Below are positions 25,444-34,934 of a stretch of DNA of 64,000 nt, piece by piece. How positions within the stretch are numbered: the stretch's first letter is position 1; every line of letters starts with the position of its first letter. The notes beneath the pieces were generated by a model. It did no database searches. It was not told the origin of the DNA and saw nothing but the letters and a program-made list of their open reading frames with translations. Source of the DNA: Bacteroides eggerthii (lineage in GTDB: Bacteria; Bacteroidota; Bacteroidia; Bacteroidales; Bacteroidaceae). The position numbers and the translations under genes are program-made. Where the stretch lies: assembly GCF_025146565.1 (NCBI RefSeq), contig NZ_CP102258.1, forward strand, positions 2,264,001 to 2,328,000, in the 5' to 3' direction.

Positions 25444-25896
25444 ATGAAAAAATTGTTGAATGGGACAATTCTATTACTTTTGATGTGTGCAGTATCGGGA
25501 TTGACGTCTTGTATGAATGACGGAGGTTCCGATTGGGTTGGAAAATGGCAGTTGCGTGAATATCAGTATCCCGACGGTAAAGTGCAGAAAGTGGACAGCA
25601 TCTTTTATGGCTTTCAAAAAGGTAGCTTTTTGGCATATTGTATGAATAAAAGTGGAAGCTATGAAGGTTTTTATGGCTATTATAAGTTGAAAGATGATGA
25701 AATTTCTATAACTTTGTGGCCGGATAATAGTTCCGGAAATGAGGCAGCGCACGAGGAACTGGTGAATTCTGCAAGTTATAAGAATTTCTTTGGCTGGGGA
25801 GATACCGGTGAAAGGACATTCAAGGTTGAAGAACTGACCGACAAGAAGATGCGATTGAACTATGAGGGAACGAAATATGTTTTCCGTAAGTATTGA
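25444..25896 (+). CDS. Lipocalin-like lipoprotein, function unknown
   Basis: The 150-residue protein has a lipoprotein signal (hydrophobic core then GLTSC, Cys23). The mature part starts DWVGKWQLREYQYPDGKV, with later YGYYKLKDDEISITLW and MRLNYEGTKYVFRKY. This GxW start and beta-rich pattern ending with a predicted strand resemble the small lipocalin-like lipoproteins common in Bacteroides. The ligand is unknown. It is followed 49 bases later by a SPOR lipoprotein and may share its transcript. Confidence 0.75.
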   Translation: MKKLLNGTILLLLMCAVSGLTSCMNDGGSDWVGKWQLREYQYPDGKVQKVDSIFYGFQKGSFLAYCMNKSGSYEGFYGYYKLKDDEISITLWPDNSSGNEAAHEELVNSASYKNFFGWGDTGERTFKVEELTDKKMRLNYEGTKYVFRKY

Positions 25897-25945
25897 GTGT
25901 AGTTTTGGAATAGACATAGTTACTAACAAAAAATAAAAGAAAAAG

Positions 25946-26449
25946 ATGAAAAAACTGGCAGTATTAGGAATGGGAGTATGTATTGTACTGGCATTCTCTT
26001 CTTGTAAATCAAGTGAAAGTGCTTACAAGAAGGCATATGAAAAGGCTAAACAGCAGGAATTGGCTGAACCACAAACTACCACACCGGTAGAGGAAGTGGC
26101 CCCTGTGGTTAGCGCTCCTGTAGAAGCAAAAGTTGTGGAAAGTGCACCGGTAGGTACGATTCGTGAAGAAAAAGTAACGGTTGTGTCCGGTGTTGACGGA
26201 CTGAAAGATTATAGTGTTGTATGCGGTAGTTTCGGTGTGAAGGCTAATGCAGAGAACCTGAAAAACTTCTTGGACAAGGAGGGTTACAATGCTGTGATTG
26301 CATTTAATGCAGATGCTGCTATGTACCGCGTGATTGTGAGCACATACGCCGATAGAAATTCTGCTGCTAATGCTCGTGATGCTTTCAAGGCCAAATATCC
26401 TAATCGTCAGGATTTTCAGGGTGCTTGGCTGCTGTATCGCATTAATTAA
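25946..26449 (+). CDS. SPOR-domain lipoprotein
   Basis: The 167-residue protein has a lipoprotein signal (FSSCKSS, Cys20), a Glu/Val/Pro-rich linker of about 50 residues, and a SPOR domain at about residues 90-160 (DYSVVCGSFGVKANAENLKN and YRVIVSTYADRNSAANARDA). SPOR domains bind denuded glycan strands at division sites. It probably acts in the periplasm at the septum. It is terminated by the hairpin at 26506-26529. Confidence 0.85.
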   Translation: MKKLAVLGMGVCIVLAFSSCKSSESAYKKAYEKAKQQELAEPQTTTPVEEVAPVVSAPVEAKVVESAPVGTIREEKVTVVSGVDGLKDYSVVCGSFGVKANAENLKNFLDKEGYNAVIAFNADAAMYRVIVSTYADRNSAANARDAFKAKYPNRQDFQGAWLLYRIN

Positions 26450-26505
26450 TTTGAATTCTTTTTGGTAATTCATAGGAAAGGGGTATCTTCCTCCTTTCAA
26501 GATAG

Positions 26506-26529
26506 GGCAGTAACTGGGAAGTTACTGCC
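26506..26529 (+). terminator. Rho-independent terminator after the SPOR lipoprotein
   Basis: GGCAGTAACT pairs with AGTTACTGCC around GGGA, followed by TTTTT. Confidence 0.85.
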
Positions 26530-26663
26530 TTTTTCATAATGTGTTGGAAATGATAATGAAAACTCTGTTTTTTGAGATTGTGAAAAGTGCTTATAAATTT
26601 CTCTTTTTCGTTTAAAAGAAGTTATAAAACAAAATTAAAAACTTTTTGCGGTGGAAAAGTTTT

Positions 26664-26671
26664 TAATTTTG
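26664..26671 (+). promoter_or_regulatory. Promoter -7 box of the sulfate-activation operon
   Basis: TAATTTTG matches TAnnTTTG and lies 25 bases before the ATG of cysQ. Confidence 0.65.
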
Positions 26672-26696
26672 CACCTTATATATTTTTAGAATACAT

Positions 26697-27512
26697 ATGG
26701 GACGACAATATATACTTGATGCGATTGATGCAGCACTGTGTGCCGGTGCAGACATTCTCTCTATTTATAATGATCCGGCATCAGACTTTCAAATAGAAAA
26801 GAAAGCGGATAATTCCCCTTTGACGATTGCTGACAGAAAAGCGCATGAAACCATTGCAGGATATCTAAAGAATACCCCTTACCCATTATTGAGCGAAGAA
26901 GGAAAGCATTTATCTTATGCCGAGAGAAGTACGTGGGACACTCTATGGATTGTGGATCCTTTGGACGGAACGAAGGAGTTCATAAAACGGAATGGAGAAT
27001 TTACTGTTAACATCGCTTTGGTGCATAACTCTGTTCCTGTAATGGGAGTTATCTATCTTCCGGTGAAAAAAGAACTTTATTTTGCCGAAGAGACTTTGGG
27101 GGCTTACAAGCTTTCCGGTTTCACCACTCGTGGCGAGGCGTCGTTGGAAGAATTGATGGCAGAAGCCGTTCGTTTGCCTGTGAAGGACAAACATTCCGGG
27201 TTTGTGATTGTGGCATCCCGTTCCCATTTGTCTCCGGAAACCGAAAGCTATATTGAAAAGATGAAGTGTTGTCATTCGGATGTGGAATTGGTTTCAAGTG
27301 GCAGTTCTATCAAGATATGCTTGGTTGCGGAGGGAAAAGCGGATGTATATCCCCGTTTTGCTCCGACAATGGAGTGGGATACTGCGGCTGGACACGCCAT
27401 TGCACGCGCAGCCGGTATGGAGGTATATCAGGCTGAAAAGGAAGAGCCTTTGCAATATAATAAAGAAGATTTGCTGAACCCTTGGTTTATAGTAGAGCCC
27501 AGGCGTAACTAA
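26697..27512 (+). CDS. cysQ: 3'(2'),5'-bisphosphate nucleotidase
   Basis: The 271-residue protein is a CysQ-type inositol-monophosphatase-fold enzyme. Metal-binding motifs are visible: LSEEGK (Glu), WIVDPLDGTKEFIKRNGEF (Asp-Pro-Leu-Asp-Gly-Thr) and MEWDTAAGHAI. It hydrolyses PAP, the product left after PAPS donates sulfate, to AMP. In this operon, where PAPS is used by a sulfotransferase, it would relieve PAP inhibition. It is the first gene, and the transporter starts 17 bases downstream. Confidence 0.93.
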   Translation: MGRQYILDAIDAALCAGADILSIYNDPASDFQIEKKADNSPLTIADRKAHETIAGYLKNTPYPLLSEEGKHLSYAERSTWDTLWIVDPLDGTKEFIKRNGEFTVNIALVHNSVPVMGVIYLPVKKELYFAEETLGAYKLSGFTTRGEASLEELMAEAVRLPVKDKHSGFVIVASRSHLSPETESYIEKMKCCHSDVELVSSGSSIKICLVAEGKADVYPRFAPTMEWDTAAGHAIARAAGMEVYQAEKEEPLQYNKEDLLNPWFIVEPRRN

Positions 27513-27528
27513 ATAATGACTCGTATAT

Positions 27529-29082
27529 ATGACCTTTGAAATCATATTTGTGCTTTTGGCACTGGTGGGTATGGTGATAGCCCTGATTCTGGACAAGATG
27601 CGTCCGGGAATGGTGCTTTTCTCGGTTGTGGTGTTGTTCCTTTGTGCGGGAATCCTGACACCTAAAGAAATGTTGGAAGGATTCAGTAATAAGGGGATGA
27701 TTACCGTAGCCATGCTGTTTTTAGTCAGTGAAGGTATACGCCAGTCAGGTGCATTGGGACAGCTTATAAAGAAACTGCTTCCGCAGGGTAAAACTACGGT
27801 TTTCAAGGCTCAACTTCGAATGTTGCCGATAATTTCCTTTATTTCCGCTTTCCTGAACAATACTCCTGTTGTTGTAATTTTTGCCCCGATAATAAAGCGC
27901 TGGGCAGAGTCGGTAAAACTTCCGGCAACGAAATTCCTGATACCTCTTTCATATGTCACGATTCTGGGAGGTATATGTACATTGATCGGTACTTCTACAA
28001 ACCTGGTGGTGCATGGCATGATATTGGAAGCCGGGTATGAAGGCTTTACCATGTTTGAACTTGGAAAGGTGGGGATTTTTGTGGCGGTAGTTGGTATCCT
28101 CTATCTGTTTCTGTTTTCATCCAAACTGCTGCCGGATGTACGTAAAGATGCTGTGAAATTGGATGACGAACCGGAAGAGCATAGTGATTTGCATCGTGTA
28201 GAGGCTGTTTTGGGCGCTCGTTTTCCCGGTATTAACAAGAAGTTGAAGGATTTCAACTTTAAACGTCATTACGGAGCTGAAGTAAAAGAAATAAAACGTA
28301 ACGGCCAGAGTTATACGCAGGATTTGGAGAATGAATATTTTCGGGAAGGTGATACATTGGTTGTAATGGCTGACGACTCCTTTGTGCAGACTTGGGGAGA
28401 ATCTTCTGTGTTCGTAATGTTGGCTAACGGTAAGGATACGGAACCTGTTGCAAGCAGAGGCAAACGCTGGTTTGCACTTATTCTGTTGTTATTGATGATT
28501 ACCGGAGCAACAGTCGGTGAACTTCCTGCTGTGAAAGAAGCTTTTCCGAATATAAAGCTGGATATGTTCTTCTTCGTTTCGGTGACGACCATTATAATGG
28601 CGTGGACAAAAATCTTTCCTGCACGTAAATATACAAAATATATATCATGGGATATCCTGATAACGATTGCTTGTGCTTTCGCCATCAGTAAGGCAATGGT
28701 GAATTCCGGGGTGGCGGATGCTGTGGCTAAATATATTATCGGCCTTACGGAACATTATGGACCTACGGTATTACTGGCTGTCATGTTTATCATTACAAAC
28801 CTGTTTACCGAACTGATAACGAATAACGCCGCCGCTGCACTCGCTTTCCCATTGGCGCTTTCCATTTCATCACAGTTGGGAGTGAGCCCGACACCTTTTC
28901 TTGTGGTGATTTGCATGGCTGCATCGGCAAGTTTTTCAACACCCATCGGTTATCAGACCAATCTGATAGTACAGGGTATCGGTAATTATAAGTTTACTGA
29001 TTTTGTTCGTATCGGACTGCCGTTGAATATTATCACTTTTCTTATATCCATATTCCTTATTCCCCTAATTTGGCCATTTTGA
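27529..29082 (+). CDS. SLC13-family anion permease (likely sulfate transporter)
   Basis: The 517-residue membrane protein has two halves, each with the SLC13/DASS hairpin pattern. NNTPVVVIFAPIIK and later TNNAAAALAFPLALSIS are the paired motifs, with TSTNLVVHG and SFSTPIGYQTNLIVQG near the substrate site. A soluble TrkA-C domain lies between them (about 215-300). It transports anions with sodium or protons. Placement between cysQ and cysC-cysD-cysN points to sulfate. It is followed by cysC after 7 bases. Confidence 0.87.
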   Translation: MTFEIIFVLLALVGMVIALILDKMRPGMVLFSVVVLFLCAGILTPKEMLEGFSNKGMITVAMLFLVSEGIRQSGALGQLIKKLLPQGKTTVFKAQLRMLPIISFISAFLNNTPVVVIFAPIIKRWAESVKLPATKFLIPLSYVTILGGICTLIGTSTNLVVHGMILEAGYEGFTMFELGKVGIFVAVVGILYLFLFSSKLLPDVRKDAVKLDDEPEEHSDLHRVEAVLGARFPGINKKLKDFNFKRHYGAEVKEIKRNGQSYTQDLENEYFREGDTLVVMADDSFVQTWGESSVFVMLANGKDTEPVASRGKRWFALILLLLMITGATVGELPAVKEAFPNIKLDMFFFVSVTTIIMAWTKIFPARKYTKYISWDILITIACAFAISKAMVNSGVADAVAKYIIGLTEHYGPTVLLAVMFIITNLFTELITNNAAAALAFPLALSISSQLGVSPTPFLVVICMAASASFSTPIGYQTNLIVQGIGNYKFTDFVRIGLPLNIITFLISIFLIPLIWPF

Positions 29083-29089
29083 TTGAATT

Positions 29090-29692
29090 ATGACAGAGAA
29101 TAATATATATCCTATTTTTGACAGAATGTTGTCGAGGCAAGACAAAGAAGAGCTTTTGAAACAACATAGCGTGATGATTTGGTTTACCGGACTAAGCGGT
29201 TCGGGTAAGAGTACGATAGCTATCGCCTTAGAGCGTGAGTTGCATAAGCGGGGACTGCTTTGCCGTATTCTGGATGGAGACAATATCCGTAGCGGTATTA
29301 ATAATAATCTGGGTTTTACGGAAGCCGACCGTATAGAAAATATTCGTCGCATAGCTGAGGTTTCCAAACTTTTTGTAGATACGGGTATCATAACGATTGC
29401 CGCCTTCATCAGCCCCAGTAATGATATTCGCGAAATGGCGGCCAATATTATCGGAAAAGATGATTTTCTGGAAGTGTACGTCAGTACGCCCATCGAGGAA
29501 TGTGAACGCCGGGATGTAAAAGGTCTGTATGCAAAGGCGCGTCGGGGGGAGATTAAGAACTTCACCGGTATTTCCGCCCCTTTCGAGGCACCTGCTCAGC
29601 CTGCGTTGGTGTTGGATACGTCTGCATTGAGTCTGGAAGAGTCTGTCAATAAGCTATTGGAATTAATTTTACCGAGAATTCAGAAGAAATAA
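29090..29692 (+). CDS. cysC: Adenylylsulfate (APS) kinase
   Basis: The 200-residue protein has the P-loop WFTGLSGSGKSTIA (about 31-44) and family motifs LDGDNIRSG, FISPSNDIRE and YVSTPIEECERRDVKGLYAKAR. It phosphorylates APS to PAPS. It is a stand-alone CysC, not fused to CysN. It starts 7 bases after the permease and is 6 bases before cysD. Confidence 0.96.
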   Translation: MTENNIYPIFDRMLSRQDKEELLKQHSVMIWFTGLSGSGKSTIAIALERELHKRGLLCRILDGDNIRSGINNNLGFTEADRIENIRRIAEVSKLFVDTGIITIAAFISPSNDIREMAANIIGKDDFLEVYVSTPIEECERRDVKGLYAKARRGEIKNFTGISAPFEAPAQPALVLDTSALSLEESVNKLLELILPRIQKK

Positions 29693-29698
29693 TATATA

Positions 29699-30610
29699 AT
29701 GAAAGAAGAATATAAACTGAGCCATTTGAAAGAACTCGAAGCAGAGTCTATTCATATTATCCGCGAGGTGGCTGCGGAATTTGAGAATCCGGTGATGCTT
29801 TATAGTATCGGTAAGGATTCATCGGTTATGGTACGTCTGGCTGAAAAGGCTTTTGCACCGGGTAAAGTGCCTTTCCCGCTGATGCATATCGACTCAAAGT
29901 GGAAGTTTAAGGAAATGATCCAATTTCGTGACGAGTATGCCAAAAAGTATGGTTGGAATCTGATTGTGGAAAGTAATATGGAAGCATTCCAAGCCGGTGT
30001 TGGACCTTTTACGCATGGCAGTAAGGTACACACCGATTTGATGAAGACTCAGGCTCTGCTGCACGCATTGGACAAATATAAGTTTGATGCCGCTTTTGGC
30101 GGCGCCCGTCGCGACGAGGAAAAATCGCGTGCGAAGGAACGTATTTTCTCTTTCCGCGATAAATTCCACCAATGGGATCCTAAGAACCAGCGCCCTGAAT
30201 TGTGGGATATATATAATGCACGTGTCCATAAAGGGGAGAGCATCCGCGTGTTCCCGCTGAGTAATTGGACAGAATTGGATATCTGGCAATACATTCGTCT
30301 GGAGAATATTCCTATCGTACCTCTGTACTTTGCCAAAGAACGTCCTTGTGTGGAAATTGACGGTAATCTGATTATGGCTGATGACGACCGCCTGCCGGAA
30401 CAATATCGTGAAAAGATAGAGATGCGTATGGTGCGTTTCCGTACGTTGGGCTGCTGGCCGTTGACCGGAGCTGTGGAAAGTAATGCCGATACAATAGAGA
30501 AGATTGTAGAGGAAATGATGACTACCACCAAGAGTGAACGTACTACCCGCGTCATCGACTTCGATCAGGAAGCAAGTATGGAGCAGAAAAAACGTGAAGG
30601 ATATTTCTAA
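29699..30610 (+). CDS. cysD: Sulfate adenylyltransferase subunit 2
   Basis: The 303-residue protein is the small, PP-loop subunit of ATP sulfurylase. The motif [18 protein letters not shown] (about 36-53) binds [24 protein letters not shown] and the C-terminal [10 protein letters not shown] are typical of CysD. With CysN (GTPase) it makes APS from sulfate and ATP. A 31-base gap with short AT repeats separates it from cysN. Confidence 0.96.
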   Translation: MKEEYKLSHLKELEAESIHIIREVAAEFENPVMLYSIGKDSSVMVRLAEKAFAPGKVPFPLMHIDSKWKFKEMIQFRDEYAKKYGWNLIVESNMEAFQAGVGPFTHGSKVHTDLMKTQALLHALDKYKFDAAFGGARRDEEKSRAKERIFSFRDKFHQWDPKNQRPELWDIYNARVHKGESIRVFPLSNWTELDIWQYIRLENIPIVPLYFAKERPCVEIDGNLIMADDDRLPEQYREKIEMRMVRFRTLGCWPLTGAVESNADTIEKIVEEMMTTTKSERTTRVIDFDQEASMEQKKREGYF

Positions 30611-30641
30611 GGAATTAAGAATTAAAATTGAGAATTAAGAA

Positions 30642-32102
30642 ATGAATGATTCAAGACTTGATATAAAGGCTTTCCTTGATAAAGATGAACAGAAAGATTT
30701 GCTTCGTTTCCTTACTGCAGGTTCGGTAGACGACGGAAAGTCCACACTTATCGGACGCCTGTTGTTTGATAGTAAGAAGTTGTACGAAGATCAGTTGGAT
30801 GCGTTGGAACGCGACAGCAAGCGTATGGGCAATGCCGGCGACCACATTGATTATGCATTGCTACTGGATGGCTTGAAAGCGGAACGTGAACAAGGCATTA
30901 CGATTGATGTAGCCTACCGTTATTTCTCTACAAATAATCGTAAATTCATTATTGCCGATACTCCGGGACACGAACAGTATACGCGTAATATGATTACCGG
31001 CGGCTCCACCGCTAACTTGGCAATCATTCTGGTAGACGCCCGAATGGGAGTCATTACACAGACACGCCGCCATACTTTCCTTGTTTCTTTGTTGGGTATC
31101 AAGCATGTAGTGCTTGCTGTCAATAAGATGGATTTGGTGGGATTTTCCGAAGAGCGCTTTAATGAAATAGTAGGGGAGTATAAGAAATTTATAGCTCCGC
31201 TGGGTATTCCCGATGTGACTTGCATCCCACTTTCTGCACTGGATGGTGATAATGTAGTGGAGAAGTCGGACCGTACTCCTTGGTACAAGGGCGTTTCTCT
31301 GCTTGACTTCCTTGAAACTGTGCCTATTGACAATGACCACAACCTGAAAGATTTCCGTTTCCCGGTGCAATATGTGCTTCGCCCTAATCTTGACTTCCGC
31401 GGTTTCTGCGGTAAAGTGGCTTCGGGCATTATCCGTAAGGGCGATGAAGTTATGGCGTTGCCGTCGGGAAAGAAGTCCCGTATCAAGAGTATCGTGACTT
31501 ACGAAGGTGAACTGGATTATGCTTTCCCGCCACAGTCCGTTACGCTGACACTGGAAGACGAGATCGACGTTTCGCGTGGGGAAATGCTGGTGCATCCTGA
31601 TAATCTTCCGATGATGGAGCGTAATTTTGAAGCTATGGTGGTGTGGATGGATGAAGAACCGATGGACGTAAATAAATCTTTCTTCATCAAGCAGACTACT
31701 AATTTGAGCCGTACGCGCATTGATAGTATCAAGTATAAGGTAGATGTCAACACAATGGAGGAGCTTTCCATTGATAATGGCCGGTTGACGAAAGAAACTA
31801 TGCCACTGCAGCTGAACCAGATTGCCCGCATGGTGTTGACTACTGCTAAAGAGTTGTTCTTTGACCCGTACAGGGCTAACAAAGCCACCGGTTCGTTTAT
31901 CTTGATAGACCCGATAACCAATAATACCAGCGCCGTAGGTATGATTATCGACCGGGTGGAAGATAAGGACATGCACCTTTCCGAGGAACTTCCCGTATTG
32001 GATTTGCCGAAATTGGGAATTCTCCCCGGACAGTATGAGGCTGTGGAAAAGGCTGTGAAAGAACTGGAACGCCAGGGAATAGCAGTGATAATCAAGAAGT
32101 GA
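30642..32102 (+). CDS. cysN: Sulfate adenylyltransferase subunit 1 (GTPase)
   Basis: The 486-residue protein is an EF-Tu-like GTPase. It has the P-loop [17 protein letters not shown] (about 27-43), [13 protein letters not shown] (G3) and NKMDL (G4), followed by beta-barrel domains. It lacks a C-terminal APS kinase, consistent with the separate cysC. It drives ATP sulfurylase with CysD. The sulfotransferase follows 20 bases later. Confidence 0.96.
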   Translation: MNDSRLDIKAFLDKDEQKDLLRFLTAGSVDDGKSTLIGRLLFDSKKLYEDQLDALERDSKRMGNAGDHIDYALLLDGLKAEREQGITIDVAYRYFSTNNRKFIIADTPGHEQYTRNMITGGSTANLAIILVDARMGVITQTRRHTFLVSLLGIKHVVLAVNKMDLVGFSEERFNEIVGEYKKFIAPLGIPDVTCIPLSALDGDNVVEKSDRTPWYKGVSLLDFLETVPIDNDHNLKDFRFPVQYVLRPNLDFRGFCGKVASGIIRKGDEVMALPSGKKSRIKSIVTYEGELDYAFPPQSVTLTLEDEIDVSRGEMLVHPDNLPMMERNFEAMVVWMDEEPMDVNKSFFIKQTTNLSRTRIDSIKYKVDVNTMEELSIDNGRLTKETMPLQLNQIARMVLTTAKELFFDPYRANKATGSFILIDPITNNTSAVGMIIDRVEDKDMHLSEELPVLDLPKLGILPGQYEAVEKAVKELERQGIAVIIKK

Positions 32103-32122
32103 AAAGTTAAGAATTAAACAAA

Positions 32123-33229
32123 ATGGGTCTATTAGAATTCAATAAATTGCCGATTAATACGCTTGTCGGTGCAGACTGGAAAACGTTTAATGCCATTACA
32201 AAGGGGCGTGAAATAGATGCTGCATACAAAGGGAAATATCGATTGACGAAAGCCGTATGCCGTCTGCTTGCTACACTGGCTCCTTTGCAGGACAAGCGTT
32301 ATGAGAAGTTATTGGCTGCCAAGCCGCTGGAACATGATCCGGTTTTTATCCTCGGGCACTGGCGCAGCGGAACAACTTTCGTGCATAATGTGTTCTCTTG
32401 TGATAAGCACTTTGGCTATAACACAACTTATCAGACCGTATTTCCGCATCTGATGATGTGGGGACAGCCTTTCTTCAAGAAGAATATGAGCTGGCTGATG
32501 CCCGACAAGCGTCCTACGGATAATATGGAGCTGGCTGTGGACTTGCCGCAGGAAGAAGAGTTTGCATTGGCGAATATGATGCCTTATACCTACTACAATT
32601 TCTGGTTTCTGCCTAAGCACCAACAAGAATATGCAGATAAGTATCTGTTGTTTGATGATATAAGCGAAGCAGAGTTGAGGGTATTTGAAGAAACATTCAC
32701 CAAGCTTATCAAGATTTCCTTGTGGAATACGCATGGAACTCAGTTCCTCAGTAAGAACCCGCCTCATACGGGACGTGTGAAGGAGCTGGTGAAGATGTTC
32801 CCTAATGCCAAGTTCATCTACTTGATGCGCAATCCTTATACGGTGTTTGAAAGTACGCGTAGTTTCTTTACGAATACTATCCAGCCGTTGAAACTTCAGG
32901 ATATCACTCCTGCGGAGTTGGAGCAGAACATATTGTCTGTTTATGCCAAGCTCTACCATAAGTATGAGGCAGACAAGGCAAGTATTCCGGCTGGTAACTT
33001 GATTGAAGTGAAATTTGAGGATTTTGAAGCTGATGCGATGGGAATGACAGAACACATCTACGATGCGCTGTCCATACCCGGTTTTGCAGATGCCCGCGGC
33101 GCTATTGAACAGTATGTAGGCGGTAAGAAAGGTTATAAGAAGAATAAATATAAATATGATGACCGTACGGTGCGGCTGGTTCAGGAAAACTGGAATTTTG
33201 CACTGAAACAATGGAACTATGAACTTTAA
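32123..33229 (+). CDS. PAPS-dependent sulfotransferase, BtSULT-like (cholesterol/steroid sulfotransferase candidate)
   Basis: The 368-residue cytosolic protein has the PAPS-binding signatures of sulfotransferases. The 5'-phosphosulfate loop GHWRSGTTFVHN lies at about 75-86, and the 3'-phosphate motif is within YLMRNPYTVFESTRSFF at about 232-248; LSKNPPHTGRVKEL precedes it. In Bacteroides thetaiotaomicron a sulfotransferase (BtSULT, BT0416), encoded next to PAPS-synthesis genes, sulfates cholesterol and steroids, and the gene order here looks the same. Cholesterol or steroid sulfation is therefore likely, but other acceptors are possible. Confidence 0.82.
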   Translation: MGLLEFNKLPINTLVGADWKTFNAITKGREIDAAYKGKYRLTKAVCRLLATLAPLQDKRYEKLLAAKPLEHDPVFILGHWRSGTTFVHNVFSCDKHFGYNTTYQTVFPHLMMWGQPFFKKNMSWLMPDKRPTDNMELAVDLPQEEEFALANMMPYTYYNFWFLPKHQQEYADKYLLFDDISEAELRVFEETFTKLIKISLWNTHGTQFLSKNPPHTGRVKELVKMFPNAKFIYLMRNPYTVFESTRSFFTNTIQPLKLQDITPAELEQNILSVYAKLYHKYEADKASIPAGNLIEVKFEDFEADAMGMTEHIYDALSIPGFADARGAIEQYVGGKKGYKKNKYKYDDRTVRLVQENWNFALKQWNYEL

Positions 33230-33251
33230 TTGATTGTAGGAGGCTAAAGAA

Positions 33252-34217
33252 ATGATTCGTAAAAAACTTCGTATGTTGAGTTTGCTGTCCGTAATGCTTT
33301 GTAGCGTAGCAGCATCGGCACAGCATAAAGTCGAAATGATTCCTTTTGGAAATATGGATCAATGGATTGATCGTCAGATTAAAGAGTCGGGGATTATCGG
33401 TGGCGCCACCAAGAATGTATTTGCTATCGGGCCTACTGCTACTATCACAGAGAATAAGGCATATACGAATATGGGGGGCTCTCCCTGGGCTACTTCCAAT
33501 GTAATGGCACGCGTGGCGGGTATTACCAAAACCAATACTTCGGTATTTCCGGAAAAACGGGGTGATGGCTTTTGCGCCCGTATGGACACCCGTATGGAAA
33601 GTGTAAAGGTATTTGGCATTGTGGATATTACGGTGCTGGCTGCCGGTTCCATATTCCTTGGTAATGTGCACGAGCCTATCAAGGGAACGAAAAATCCGCA
33701 GAAAATGCTGAACTCCGGTATTCCGTTTACGAAAAAGCCCATTGCAATCCAGTTTGACTACAAGGTGAAAATGTCCGACCGGGAAAAGCGTATTCGTGCA
33801 ACGGGTTTCAGCAAGATAACCGATGTAGAAGGTAAGGATTTTCCGGAAATGAACCTCTTTTTGCAGAAACGCTGGGAGGATAAGGATGGAAATATCTACG
33901 CCAAACGTGTGGGTACGGTAGTGGTACGCTATTACAACACTACGGACGACTGGCGCAATAACGCCACTTATTCCATTATGTATGGTGATATTACGGGTAA
34001 TCCTGAATATAAAGCGCATATGATGCGTCTGCAAGTACAGGAACGCTATGCGGTGAACAGCAAGGGCGAAAGTGTGCCTATCAAAGAAGTGGCGTGGGGA
34101 ACGGAAGATGATGTCCCTACCCATATTCAGCTGCAATTTACATCCAGTCATGGCGGAGCGTACATCGGTTCTCCGGGCAACTCGTTCTATGTGGATAATG
34201 TGAAGTTGGTATATTGA
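33252..34217 (+). CDS. Exported PCMD-domain protein
   Basis: The 321-residue protein has a signal peptide (RMLSLLSVMLCSVAASAQ, cleaved near residue 23). The mature part fits the PCMD (putative carbohydrate metabolism) family: VEMIPFGNMDQWIDR at the start, and the C-terminal SSHGGAYIGSPGNSFYVDNVKL, a typical ending. It lies 22 bases after the sulfotransferase, so it is likely in the same transcript. A role with the sulfated product, for example binding at the envelope, is conjecture. Confidence 0.8.
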   Translation: MIRKKLRMLSLLSVMLCSVAASAQHKVEMIPFGNMDQWIDRQIKESGIIGGATKNVFAIGPTATITENKAYTNMGGSPWATSNVMARVAGITKTNTSVFPEKRGDGFCARMDTRMESVKVFGIVDITVLAAGSIFLGNVHEPIKGTKNPQKMLNSGIPFTKKPIAIQFDYKVKMSDREKRIRATGFSKITDVEGKDFPEMNLFLQKRWEDKDGNIYAKRVGTVVVRYYNTTDDWRNNATYSIMYGDITGNPEYKAHMMRLQVQERYAVNSKGESVPIKEVAWGTEDDVPTHIQLQFTSSHGGAYIGSPGNSFYVDNVKLVY

Positions 34218-34290
34218 TTCTTTTTTCCGATTGGCCGGACAGGGTGGTTGCAACTTTAATGAAGAATATAAAAAAATAAATGGTTGTGGT

Positions 34291-34854
34291 ATGAAACATT
34301 TTAATATCAGAGCTGCAATAGCTTCTTTGTTTTCCGGTTCCGGGCGGAATAATCGGAATGGACTTCCTGAAAAGACGGATTTTTCCGACGAAGATGCCCG
34401 TTACATGAGGATGGCTATTGACTTGTCTGTTGAGAACATTGATAATGGAGGCGGTCCTTTTGGCGCCGTCATTGTTCGTGACGGAGAGGTCATTGCTACG
34501 GGAGTGAACCGGGTGGTTCCCAATAATGATCCTACTGCCCATGCCGAAGTGAATGCCATTCGCAATGCCTGCCAGAAGTTGGATACTTTTCAATTGGAAG
34601 GATGTACTGTTTACAGTTCGTGCGAGCCTTGTCCGATGTGCCTGAGTGCCCTCTACTGGGCGGGAGTGAAACGCATTTGTTACGGCAATACGAAAGCTGA
34701 TGCCAAGGCCATTGACTTCGACGACTCTTTCATTTATGACCAGCTGGACTTGGGGTACGACCAACGTTCCATTCGTTGTGAACATTTCCTGCGTGATGAG
34801 GCTCAGAAAGCATTCCGTAAATGGCAGGAGAAGAGCGACAAGATACCTTATTGA
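34291..34854 (+). CDS. Guanine deaminase-like nucleoside/base deaminase
   Basis: The 187-residue protein begins at ATG 34291; an upstream TTG would extend it by 20 residues but has no support. It belongs to the cytidine-deaminase superfamily with zinc motifs HAEVNAIR (His, catalytic Glu) and SSCEPCPMCLSAL (two Cys). GGGPFGAVIVRDG and the C-terminal tail, with FIYDQLDLGYDQRSI, fit GuaD-type guanine deaminase better than tRNA adenosine deaminase TadA. Residues 1-30 are an extension before the catalytic domain. Confidence 0.8.
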   Translation: MKHFNIRAAIASLFSGSGRNNRNGLPEKTDFSDEDARYMRMAIDLSVENIDNGGGPFGAVIVRDGEVIATGVNRVVPNNDPTAHAEVNAIRNACQKLDTFQLEGCTVYSSCEPCPMCLSALYWAGVKRICYGNTKADAKAIDFDDSFIYDQLDLGYDQRSIRCEHFLRDEAQKAFRKWQEKSDKIPY

Positions 34855-34917
34855 GTAGTAAAAAACTGTCGTAGAGATAAAACTTATCTCTTTTAAGCTG
34901 ATTTAAAATATTAATCG

Positions 34918-34925
34918 TAATTTTG
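34918..34925 (+). promoter_or_regulatory. Promoter -7 box of ruvX
   Basis: TAATTTTG matches the consensus and ends 9 bases before the ATG at 34935, giving a very short leader. Confidence 0.6.
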
Positions 34926-34934
34926 TAGCCCATT

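Noticed and set aside
30861..31976. 371-residue minus-strand frame opposite cysN
   Set aside because: Antisense to a fully motif-supported GTPase gene; low-complexity composition.
33102..34253. 383-residue minus-strand frame opposite the PCMD gene
   Set aside because: Shadow of the + strand gene, which has a signal peptide, family motifs and operon position; the minus frame is His/Arg-rich with no motif.
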